Shown here: piece by piece, positions 1 through 6,552 of the stretch | Numbering within the stretch: position 1 is the first letter of the stretch | How the letters are laid out: the number at the start of each line of letters is the position of its first letter | NCBI GenBank assembly: GCA_020059425.1 | Contig: JAGVCD010000290.1 | Location: forward strand, 1-7,547 | DNA length: 7,547 bases | From: Chamaesiphon sp. | Lineage (GTDB): Bacteria > Cyanobacteriota > Cyanobacteriia > Cyanobacteriales > Chamaesiphonaceae | Direction: 5' to 3' | Program-made: the position numbers and the translations under genes | The notes under the pieces: model-generated | Databases searched by the model: none | Seen by the model: the letters and a program-made list of their open reading frames with translations, nothing else | Told to the model about the DNA's origin: nothing

Positions 1-507
1 GCGGTGCGGGCGCTTTCTCCCGACACGACGATCGAAGTATTAATTCCAGACTTGTGTGGTAATTGGTCGGCGTTAGAAATAATTCTGCGGGCTGCACCAG
101 AGGTGCTGAATCACAACACCGAAACCGTGCCCCGCTTGTATCGAAAAGTGCGGCCACAGGGTAATTATCTGCGCAGCTTAGAGGTGGTTTCTAAGACCCG
201 CCAGCTGAATCCACAGACTTATACAAAATCTGGGATTATGGTGGGTTTGGGTGAAACCGACGCGGAAGTAAGGCAAACCATGCATGATCTGCGTGCTGCT
301 CACTGTGATATTTTGACAATCGGTCAATATTTGCAACCCACTCCCCAACATTTACCAGTGGCCGAATTTGTCACCCCTGAGCAGTTTGCCAAATGGCGAA
401 AATTTGGTGAATCGATCGGCTTTTTGCAAGTAGTGTCTTCGCCCTTAACCCGCAGCTCTTATCATGCCGAGCAGGTGCGAGAATTGATGGTGAGATACCC
501 GCGTTAG
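1..507 (+). CDS. lipA: Lipoyl synthase, C-terminal part (5' end outside window)
   Basis: LipA is a radical-SAM enzyme that inserts two sulfurs into protein-bound octanoyl groups to make the lipoyl cofactor of 2-oxoacid dehydrogenases and the glycine cleavage system. It acts in the cytoplasm. The reading frame is open from base 1, so the gene continues upstream; about 168 codons of a usual ~290 are present. Visible family signatures, numbered by codon from base 1, are IEVLIPDL near 11-18, [10 protein letters not shown] followed by KVRPQGNY near 38-60, GIMVGLGET near 78-86, and the C-terminal RSSYHA at 151-156. A serine of that RSSY motif is known in the family to ligate the auxiliary iron-sulfur cluster. 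The radical-SAM CxxxCxxC motif must lie upstream of the window. The stop (505-507) is one base before the gpsA start, suggesting co-transcription. Many cyanobacteria carry two lipA paralogues; which one this is cannot be told from here. Confidence 0.95.
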   Translation, partial: AVRALSPDTTIEVLIPDLCGNWSALEIILRAAPEVLNHNTETVPRLYRKVRPQGNYLRSLEVVSKTRQLNPQTYTKSGIMVGLGETDAEVRQTMHDLRAAHCDILTIGQYLQPTPQHLPVAEFVTPEQFAKWRKFGESIGFLQVVSSPLTRSSYHAEQVRELMVRYPR

Positions 508-508
508 T

Positions 509-1414
509 ATGGTAGAAAATGTTGCTATCATCGGTACTGGGGCTTGGGGTAAGGTCTTAGCCAGGTTAGTCCAAGCCCCTCAAGTGGTCAGTTGGTCGCG
601 GCGCTCTGGTGCGGATTTGTCTCAGTCGATCGCCGGTAGTCAAGTGATTGTCTCGGCGGTATCGATGGCTGGAGTCCAAGAGGTGATTAATGAATTGCGC
701 GGTCAGTTGGTACCAGAGCAAATTATTGTTACCACCACTAAGGGCTTAGACTTGGCCACTAATTCTACGCCAGCGCAACTGTGGACAGCGGCTTTTCCAC
801 AGAATGCGATCGTCGTGTTATCTGGTCCTAACTTGTCAGCTGAAATTAAACAGGGTTTACCGGCAGCGACGGTGGTGGCCAGTCATCATCCGGGAGCGGC
901 GGCGCAAGTGCAAACGGTTTTTTCGTCGGCTCAGTTTCGGGTTTATACCAATAATGATCCTTTAGGTGTCGAACTGGGTGGCACGGTCAAAAATGTGATG
1001 GCGATCGCGGCTGGTACCTGTGATGGATTGGAATTAGGTACTAACGCCAAGGCTGGTTTGATGACCAGAGGTCTAGCCGAAATAATCAGAATTGGCAAAC
1101 AGTGGGGAGCACAACCCGAGACATTTTATGGTTTATCTGGTCTGGGAGATTTGTTGGCTACTTGTAATAGTGCCTTAAGTCGGAATTATCAGGTAGGTTA
1201 TGGTTTGGCTCAGGGTCATACTTTGGAACAAGTATTGGGGAGCCTGACTGGTACAGCGGAGGGGGTAAATACGACTAAGGTATTAATGCAAATTGCTCAC
1301 CAAAATCAAGTGGAACTGCCGATTACGATGATGGTCGATCGATTGTTGCAGGGGCAAATTACCCCCAAGGAAGCTTTGATTGCTTTGATGATGCGGGATA
1401 GTAAGTCGGAGTAG
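509..1414 (+). CDS. gpsA: NAD(P)-dependent glycerol-3-phosphate dehydrogenase
   Basis: GpsA reduces dihydroxyacetone phosphate to sn-glycerol 3-phosphate, the backbone precursor of membrane glycerolipids, in the cytoplasm. The 301-residue product is slightly shorter than the ~330 of enterobacterial GpsA but complete. The N-terminal Rossmann motif G9-T-G11-A-W13-G14 binds the nucleotide. TTTKGLD around K78 and SGPN at 105-108 are typical of the family. K161 in the GGTVKN motif is the conserved catalytic-type lysine. NAKAGLMTRG, GLSGLGDLLATC and EGVNTT further mark the C-terminal helical substrate-binding domain. The ATG at 509 follows the lipA stop by one base. The nearest purine-rich ribosome-site candidate is GGTGAG about 14 bases upstream, inside lipA, so translation may be coupled to lipA. 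An exact HIP1 octamer lies in the coding sequence at 1001-1008. A terminator-like hairpin follows the stop. Confidence 0.97.
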   Translation: MVENVAIIGTGAWGKVLARLVQAPQVVSWSRRSGADLSQSIAGSQVIVSAVSMAGVQEVINELRGQLVPEQIIVTTTKGLDLATNSTPAQLWTAAFPQNAIVVLSGPNLSAEIKQGLPAATVVASHHPGAAAQVQTVFSSAQFRVYTNNDPLGVELGGTVKNVMAIAAGTCDGLELGTNAKAGLMTRGLAEIIRIGKQWGAQPETFYGLSGLGDLLATCNSALSRNYQVGYGLAQGHTLEQVLGSLTGTAEGVNTTKVLMQIAHQNQVELPITMMVDRLLQGQITPKEALIALMMRDSKSE

Positions 1415-1425
1415 GGATGCTGTTA

Positions 1426-1465
1426 ACTAGTGGAACTTTTGGCCAGGTTTCGCTAGTCTTGTTTT
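1426..1465 (+). terminator. Intrinsic-terminator-like hairpin after gpsA
   Basis: The arms ACTAGTGGAAC (1426-1436) and GTTTCGCTAGT (1447-1457) form an 11-pair RNA stem with two G-U wobbles around a 10-base loop. The stem is followed at once by CTTGTTTT (1458-1465). It starts 12 bases after the gpsA stop, where a transcript end for lipA-gpsA would be expected. The stem is only moderately GC-rich and the T tract is interrupted, so it is a fair but not strong terminator. Confidence 0.55.
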
Positions 1466-1490
1466 AAAGTCCGGATAGCAGGTAAAAAGT

Positions 1491-1511
1491 GAATATTCAG
1501 GTGGAATATTC
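1491..1511. promoter_or_regulatory. Tandem GAATATTC palindromes upstream of the transglycosylase gene
   Basis: The perfect 8-base palindrome GAATATTC occurs at 1491-1498 and again at 1504-1511, separated by AGGTG. The start-to-start distance is 13 bases. The pair lies 37 to 57 bases before the ATG at 1548, a position suited to an operator or promoter-proximal site. A third copy is at 3443-3450. No convincing -35/-10 pair was found here, so a regulatory role is inference. Confidence 0.35.
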
Positions 1512-1547
1512 TGCCGAGGAATTAATTGATATTTTTTGTGGTGTTTT

Positions 1548-2390
1548 ATGCAAGTTAAAATTTTAGTGGTGTTAGCTACTGTAACTAGTCTATTCTGGTG
1601 GTTTTCGTCCTGGGCAGGGCGGCGAGTACCAGCGTTCCAAGTGCAGAAATATCCTAGTTCGGTGGCGGCGGTGACTCTCCCGCAGTCTTTTGCCCCCAGT
1701 ATTAGCTCTAGTCCTGCTCCCCTTACTACCCCAAAATCGTTGTTTCCTAGTCCAGTGGCGCTGCCCAGTCCCCTTGATCCAGCTAAACCCAACCCATTAC
1801 CTGATAGTGCCTCGCTAGCTAAGGCCCTCCCCATCCCAAAAGCTGTAGTTCCCAGTCCAGCGGTAAATCCTCTGGCTCCAATTCCAATTCCTAGTGTTTC
1901 TCAGCCAATCAGACCGGCTCCGGTGGTTTTACAGGCGCGGCCATTGGCGATCGATCCAGTTACCAATCAAATCCTGGATGCTCTGATGTCGGCGGTGATC
2001 AGCCAAGAAAGTAATGGTGATTCTCAAGTTCAGCATCCAGTGAGTAAAGCAATGGGTCTGGGGCAAGTGATTCCAGATAATATTCCGGCCTGGACAAAGG
2101 AAACATTTGGCCAAGAGCTAACTGCCGAGCAGTTTAGGAGTAGCCCGGATGCCCAGATGTATGTAATTCGCCAAAAACTTTTGCAGTACTATCGGCAAGC
2201 GATTGCTGCTAGTGGTGGCGATTTGCATCTAGCGGTACGGCGAGTGAGTGCCCAATGGTATTCTGGTCAACCCAATCTCTATGAATCTACTAATCCGGTA
2301 GCCACCGGACCTAGTATTAAAGACTATACGCTCCAGGTCTTGAGCAGGTTTCAGAACTTTTATCCGCAAAATTATTTGGTGCGTTATTAG
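1548..2390 (+). CDS. Exported lytic transglycosylase with SLT domain and Pro/Ser linker
   Basis: Lytic transglycosylases cleave the MurNAc-GlcNAc bond of peptidoglycan, leaving 1,6-anhydro ends, and act outside the cytoplasmic membrane. I chose the ATG at 1548 (280 residues). The frame also allows a TTG at 1536, but a stop at 1527-1529 bounds it upstream. Residues 4-22 form a hydrophobic segment after a lysine, ending in WAGRR without a clear AxA site, so it may be a membrane anchor rather than a cleaved signal. A Pro/Ser/Ala-rich linker spans about 35-130. The SLT-type domain fills the rest: the presumed catalytic glutamate is E154 in QESNGD, the second motif is GLGQVIP (170-176), and WYSG (237-240) stands where many relatives have AYNAG. 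It is convergent with the next gene, whose stop is 28 bases away. The specific family branch is not assigned. Confidence 0.82.
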   Translation: MQVKILVVLATVTSLFWWFSSWAGRRVPAFQVQKYPSSVAAVTLPQSFAPSISSSPAPLTTPKSLFPSPVALPSPLDPAKPNPLPDSASLAKALPIPKAVVPSPAVNPLAPIPIPSVSQPIRPAPVVLQARPLAIDPVTNQILDALMSAVISQESNGDSQVQHPVSKAMGLGQVIPDNIPAWTKETFGQELTAEQFRSSPDAQMYVIRQKLLQYYRQAIAASGGDLHLAVRRVSAQWYSGQPNLYESTNPVATGPSIKDYTLQVLSRFQNFYPQNYLVRY

Positions 2391-2418
2391 TCTCAGAATT
2401 TTGCCGTTGACAGGAAGC

Positions 2419-3471
2419 TCATACCAAGACCTCCGTCTGGACTATTTCATTTAAACGAAATTGGATCTGGCTCAGCCATTCTTGGGCAGCATTAGTGTCG
2501 ATCGCATCGATATTGGTGAATTGGTGAATCCGTAGCTTTTCGCCACTTGTCAAAACTAAATTAAGATAGTGAGCAGCTTCCCGATTAAGGTTCGTCACCG
2601 CACTGTCAGGATTTGCAACTATTTCGACGAAGGGTCCTTCCATTTCTAGGCTGGCGATTTCGGTGAAATTGATCCGCAACAGCTTTTCTCCGCTGAGATA
2701 GTGATCGACTAGTCGCTCCGCAAAATCAAAGATAAAGCACTCATCCTGGTGAAAGAACTTCAACTGCCAAGGCAAGTCTAATATCTGGCAAATAGGCTTA
2801 ATTACTGACTCTACTACTTCCGAAAATTCAGAGTAAGGCGCGGTATAAACTGATGGCTGATTCTCGTTCCAAGATAAATATTGGGTAGGAACTTCCCCTG
2901 CATCCATATTAAGCCGGACAAAAATATTAACCTGGGCAGAATTATTTGCTAAATCAGGAATTTCTAATACTAGACCATGAATGTCCGACCTGGCAAAAGT
3001 TCTGACCGTTTTGTCGAGGATTGTTTCCGGATGCTGTTGGACAATTTTACTGGTTCGATCGAATATCCAAGTAATCTTTTGTGGATTTAAAGATTTATTG
3101 ATCAGAAATCCGGCAGAGACACCGCCCAACCACAGCAAACCCAGACCAAAAAAACTATTATCGCCAGGTATTTTGTGGCTGAAAGGCGGGAATTTTTGCC
3201 CAACAAGTTGAATAGTATTGGTATTGATTGGTATGTCTAAAAATTTTTTTACTTCCCGACATTCCATGCCACTGGGATTAGTCTGGCTAACATCGCAAGA
3301 GCTGGTTTCTGGCAAACCCGAAAACCCAATAATTAGCGCTACGCAGCCCGGCATGCAAGTAATGATACCCATCAATACTTTAAATGCAGTATCAGTCCAA
3401 AGGCTGGGTGGGGAAGTTACTTGGGTCACTAATCGTTTATTGGAATATTCGGTGATCAACCAATTAGACAT
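2419..3471 (-). CDS. Unknown two-helix membrane protein with apparent tandem PH-like domains
   Basis: I do not recognise a named family for this 350-residue protein. Residues 1-26 are polar with basic K12/R13. A first hydrophobic helix spans about 29-52 and includes cysteines 39 and 43. A roughly 50-residue loop (53-104) has C59 and C71. A second helix runs about 106-124 and is followed by a basic N-K-S-L-N-P-Q-K stretch. By the positive-inside rule both ends are cytoplasmic and the loop periplasmic, where C59/C71 could form a disulfide. The C-terminal 225 residues look like two copies of one beta fold: about 133-232, starting WIFDRTSKIV, and about 244-346, starting FIFDFAERLV. Each continues with a T-F/N-F segment and then an aliphatic strand ending near a D/S-x-G-E. 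This pattern resembles bacterial PH-like domains, but that is inference. The ATG at 3469-3471 lacks a strong ribosome site. The gene diverges from the acyltransferase gene. Confidence 0.75.
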   Translation of the reverse strand: MSNWLITEYSNKRLVTQVTSPPSLWTDTAFKVLMGIITCMPGCVALIIGFSGLPETSSCDVSQTNPSGMECREVKKFLDIPINTNTIQLVGQKFPPFSHKIPGDNSFFGLGLLWLGGVSAGFLINKSLNPQKITWIFDRTSKIVQQHPETILDKTVRTFARSDIHGLVLEIPDLANNSAQVNIFVRLNMDAGEVPTQYLSWNENQPSVYTAPYSEFSEVVESVIKPICQILDLPWQLKFFHQDECFIFDFAERLVDHYLSGEKLLRINFTEIASLEMEGPFVEIVANPDSAVTNLNREAAHYLNLVLTSGEKLRIHQFTNIDAIDTNAAQEWLSQIQFRLNEIVQTEVLV

Positions 3472-3633
3472 GTAAAAAAGTATCTAAGTTCCCTATTTTT
3501 CTTTATAGAATACCCAGAATTTTATAGAATTTCACAAACTATTATTTTTTGGTGTTTTCTGAGGATCGATCTCCAGCTTGCACCAGACTTCGAGCTACAA
3601 TTAACCCCATCAATTATATTGACTGGTGTGGAG
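3472..3633. promoter_or_regulatory. Divergent promoter region
   Basis: This 162-base AT-rich spacer separates two divergent genes and must hold both promoters. For the minus-strand gene, two TATAAA boxes (plus-strand TTTATA at 3502-3507 and 3521-3526) sit within a 10-base direct repeat, TTTATAGAAT, at 3502-3511 and 3521-3530. For the plus-strand gene the best -10 candidate is TATATT (3615-3620), which would start transcription only a few bases before the ATG at 3634. No good -35 element is found for any of these boxes. GATCGATC at 3564-3571 is a further palindrome. Confidence 0.35.
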
Positions 3634-4821
3634 ATGCGCTTAAAATCTTTGGATGTCTTTCGGGGACTGACCGTCGCCGTTATGATTTTCGTAAATGTGT
3701 TTAGTTTAGCCGGACTGGAGACTGGTTGGCTACATAGTTGGATTGACCATGCTGACTGGCACAATAGTTGGGCTTTGGCCGACTTTGTTTTTCCGTTTTT
3801 TCTGTACATTATTGGGATGGCGATGGCCTTTTCTTTTGCCAAATATACCAATGGCGATCGACCAACAAAGGAAGCTTATGGGCATATCCTGCGTCGGACA
3901 TTATTGCTATTTGGAATTGGCTTATTGATTAATTTGTTGATTTATAGCGTTTGTAAAATACCGACTGCCGGAATTTTTAAATTTGCCGATTTTCGGTTGA
4001 TGGGCGTTCTGCAACGAATTAGCATCGCTTACGCTGTCGCAGCTCTCATTGTATTGTCCTTTCCTCGGCGGGTGCAGTGGGGAATTGCAGGCGCAGTATT
4101 AGTTGGTTATTGGCTGGTGATGGCCTTTGTGCCAGCTCCTAATGCTCCAGCTGACTTGCTAACGCAATCCGTAGATATTACGGCTATCGTAGATAGCAAA
4201 ATTCATAATATTGGGGCTTATATCGATCGGCTGATTATTCCGAAAGCTCATTTCTACGCCCAGGGTAAAAAAGGTTATGAGGCGGAAGGCTTGTTTGCGA
4301 CCTTGCCAGCCATTGTGAGTGTGTTACTGGGTTATTTTCATGGTGTCTGGCTCAAGCAACAGCGCCAAGTTCAAACCAACCATAGTATCCAGATGGTGAT
4401 GTTTGGACTAGCCGCAATTTTGGCTGGACGGATTTGGGGTAACTTTTTCCCGATTAACAAAAATCTTTGGACTAGTTCTTATGTCCTATTTATGGCTGGT
4501 TGGGCGTTAGTAGTTTTTGCCCTTTGCTATGAGTTAGTAGATGTGCGGCAAATCGGACTGAAATGGTTTAAGTGGCTAGAGATGATGGGTCTGAACGCTC
4601 TGTTTGCTTTTGTCGGCTCCGTGCTGATGATTAAAGTGATTGTGTCTAACAACATTGATGGTTGTGGCGAAAAAGCTACTAGCATCTATGCGTTTCTGCG
4701 TTCCCTATTTGCTTGGTCAGGGGTAGATAATAGTGCTCTGTTATTGGCCTTAGTATCAGTCTTGCTTTGGATCTTGATTTGTTTTGGGATGTTTCGGCAA
4801 CGTTGGTTCATCAAGCTGTAA
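3634..4821 (+). CDS. Polytopic membrane acyltransferase, COG4299/HGSNAT-like (DUF5009 type)
   Basis: This 395-residue protein is almost entirely membrane helices. The start MRLKSLDVFRG is typical of the COG4299 family, which is related to lysosomal heparan-alpha-glucosaminide N-acetyltransferase (HGSNAT) and bacterial NagX. HGSNAT carries acetyl from cytosolic acetyl-CoA across the membrane to an amino sugar. The segment DHADW ... ADFVFPFFLYIIG (38-61) matches, from memory, the HGSNAT segment around its active-site histidine, making H39 the likely acetyl acceptor. Further family marks are LMGVLQRI (122-129) and EGLFATLPA (218-226), which follows a long, probably periplasmic loop (about 165-215). 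The ATG at 3634 gives the canonical N-terminus; GTG at 3628 and TTG at 3619 are in-frame alternatives. GGAG abuts the ATG and is too close to be an ideal ribosome site. The substrate here is unknown; an envelope sugar is plausible. The next gene begins 51 bases downstream on the same strand. Confidence 0.85.
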   Translation: MRLKSLDVFRGLTVAVMIFVNVFSLAGLETGWLHSWIDHADWHNSWALADFVFPFFLYIIGMAMAFSFAKYTNGDRPTKEAYGHILRRTLLLFGIGLLINLLIYSVCKIPTAGIFKFADFRLMGVLQRISIAYAVAALIVLSFPRRVQWGIAGAVLVGYWLVMAFVPAPNAPADLLTQSVDITAIVDSKIHNIGAYIDRLIIPKAHFYAQGKKGYEAEGLFATLPAIVSVLLGYFHGVWLKQQRQVQTNHSIQMVMFGLAAILAGRIWGNFFPINKNLWTSSYVLFMAGWALVVFALCYELVDVRQIGLKWFKWLEMMGLNALFAFVGSVLMIKVIVSNNIDGCGEKATSIYAFLRSLFAWSGVDNSALLLALVSVLLWILICFGMFRQRWFIKL

Positions 4822-4846
4822 AAATCAACGGATAATAAAGCAGAGG

Positions 4847-4876
4847 ATGTGGAGTTCAGGGAATTGTTGGATATGA
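4847..4876 (+). other. Possible 9-codon leader ORF overlapping the next start
   Basis: An ATG at 4847-4849, preceded by AGAGG, opens a 9-codon frame (MWSSGNCWI). Its TGA (4874-4876) overlaps the ATG of the proline-rich protein gene (4873-4875) as ATGA. This could couple translation, or be chance. The ATG is also in a different frame from the alternative GTG start at 4849. Confidence 0.25.
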
Positions 4877-6552
4877 AAATAAAAAATCACGGACTGCAAT
4901 GGTTGCTAGCTGTTGGTCTTAGTTTGACGTATTGGTTGAATGGCGGTCTGGCGGTGGCTAACATTGGTCTGAGTGAGACAGCACCGCCCGTCGTGATTAA
5001 TCAATTAGCAACGGCGGCAGGTGGATCGCCCCAAGTTAATGTCTTGAGTCCTCGCCCAGACGAAGTGGTAAATACCAATAATGTCTTGGTGAATCTGCAA
5101 GTACAGGGCACCCCCATTTTTAAGAATGCGGCTCTGGGCTTGGGACCACATTTGCATTTGTTGCTCGATCGAACTCCCTACCAATCTGTGTATGATCTGG
5201 CTCAACCCCTGACCCTGACGAACCTGACTCCTGGAACACATACTCTGCAAGTCTTGCTCGCCAAACCCTGGCACGAAAGCTGGAAAAATCCGGGAGCTTT
5301 TGCCCAAGTTACCTTCCATGTTTTCGCCAAATCTGCCGAAAGCCCAGCGGCCACCGCCCCAACGCTGGTCTACAACGAGCCGGATGACACCTATGGCGCG
5401 GAACCAGTTTTGTTGGATTTCTACCTGGCCAATGCTCCCAGTCACCGGGATGCTCAACAGCATTTGGTAAACGATTGGCGAGTACGCACCACAATTAATG
5501 ACCAAAGCTTTGAAGTGAATCAAATGTCACCCTTCTACCTGAAGGGCTTAAAGCCCGGTGCCAACTTGGTAAAGCTGGAATATCTTAATGCTCAAGGCCA
5601 GCCACTAGATAGTATGCTGCGAGTCGTAAACTATCAACCCAACGGCACGGATAGTTTGTCGCGACTGCTCCGCAATGAACTAGCACTGAATGATGCCCTT
5701 GCACTGTTTAATCCGGCCAGTCAAAAAGCGGTAGTAGCGATCGCCCCAGCCGCTCCAGCTATCCCCAATCCTCAACTAGCTTGGCCGCCAACAACTCCGG
5801 CCATTACTCCACCAGCACTACCGCTGACTCCACCCCCAGTCGCAGTAGTTACTCCTGCTCCTATCATTGCCGCTCCAGTTACTTACCCGCCAGTGCCAAT
5901 ACTGGTACCATCGGCACCACCAATTCTGACTAGCCCGTCTTCACCAGCGCCATTACCAACTAGTGCGCCGCTACCGCTAGCGATGCCAGTGCCAACAATC
6001 ACTGCTCCTCTTAATTCTGGTTTCAATTATCAAGTTAAGCCCTTACCACTACCGGCTCCTGTGCCAGCGCCATCAACACCTACGGCCTTACCCTCGGCCA
6101 TTCTTCCTCAGCCATCCACCCCACCAACACCAGCAATTCCTTTGAAGCTACCAGTAAATCTGCCACCAGCGATCAAGCCAAATTTACTACCGGAAGCGCT
6201 ACGCGATTTACCACAGGCAACACCGCACGATCGATCACCAATAGCTGCTTTGCGTCCGTCTATTCCTGTTCTCAAAACTCCGGTCATGGAAAAACCTCCA
6301 GCCCAGATTCCAGATGTAATTCCTTCTGGTGACAAAGAATTGATCGATCAATCAAAGCTCCCAACCATCCCAACACTACTACCCAACACTACTACTGGTG
6401 AAAGTGAGATCGAATTCAAGGTGTTGGCCAAAGAATTTTTCCATACAGCCTCGGTCAGAATTAAAAAGTTTACCAATTCAATTCCACCCAAGGTAGCTAA
6501 GTGGAGTGAGGATTTGAGCCATTGGATTAGAGATCGATCGCAAGCAATGTAA
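4873..6552 (+). CDS. Exported proline-rich protein, conserved cyanobacterial family of unknown function
   Basis: The 559-residue product begins with a clear signal peptide: basic start, hydrophobic core about 8-26, and A27-V28-A29 before N30 as a signal peptidase I site. A beta-rich domain (about 45-155) contains GPHLHLLLD (91-99), then LTPGTHTLQV and PWHESW (132-137). This resembles DUF4399-like periplasmic domains and matches, from memory, a conserved cyanobacterial family. A second domain (about 164-283) has YGAEPVLLDFYL (174-185), a WRVRTTIND segment and a helical end, S-L-S-R-L-L-R-N-E-L. Residues about 285-505 are low-complexity Pro/Ala/Thr/Leu, suited to spanning the periplasm or wall. 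The tail (512-559) is non-repetitive, basic and probably helical. I chose ATG 4873 because it gives an ideal signal peptide and has AGGGA about 10 bases upstream; GTG 4849 would add 8 residues. It may be co-transcribed with the acyltransferase. Function is unknown. Confidence 0.85.
   Translation: MKIKNHGLQWLLAVGLSLTYWLNGGLAVANIGLSETAPPVVINQLATAAGGSPQVNVLSPRPDEVVNTNNVLVNLQVQGTPIFKNAALGLGPHLHLLLDRTPYQSVYDLAQPLTLTNLTPGTHTLQVLLAKPWHESWKNPGAFAQVTFHVFAKSAESPAATAPTLVYNEPDDTYGAEPVLLDFYLANAPSHRDAQQHLVNDWRVRTTINDQSFEVNQMSPFYLKGLKPGANLVKLEYLNAQGQPLDSMLRVVNYQPNGTDSLSRLLRNELALNDALALFNPASQKAVVAIAPAAPAIPNPQLAWPPTTPAITPPALPLTPPPVAVVTPAPIIAAPVTYPPVPILVPSAPPILTSPSSPAPLPTSAPLPLAMPVPTITAPLNSGFNYQVKPLPLPAPVPAPSTPTALPSAILPQPSTPPTPAIPLKLPVNLPPAIKPNLLPEALRDLPQATPHDRSPIAALRPSIPVLKTPVMEKPPAQIPDVIPSGDKELIDQSKLPTIPTLLPNTTTGESEIEFKVLAKEFFHTASVRIKKFTNSIPPKVAKWSEDLSHWIRDRSQAM

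Noticed and set aside
1459..1487. TTGTTT ... GTAAAA as a promoter for the transglycosylase gene
   Set aside because: The spacing is right, but the -10 matches consensus poorly and the -35 overlaps the terminator T tract.
1427..1834. 135-codon open frame on the minus strand over the gpsA-transglycosylase spacer
   Set aside because: It is antisense to the linker of the transglycosylase. Its Gly-rich composition is what the complement of Pro/Ser codons gives, and it shows no family motif.
3522..3851. 109-codon minus-strand frame crossing the divergent spacer
   Set aside because: It is antisense to the conserved N-terminus of the acyltransferase and its product shows no recognisable domain.
5005..5523. 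172-codon minus-strand frame
   Set aside because: It lies fully antisense to the well-supported beta domains of the exported protein and its product shows no recognisable domain.
6108..6335. 75-codon Gly-rich minus-strand frame
   Set aside because: It is the complement of the proline-rich coding stretch, with no independent support.
5740..6400. Proline-rich coding stretch as a DNA tandem repeat
   Set aside because: The motifs are irregular in length and spacing. It is low-complexity protein sequence rather than a periodic repeat array.
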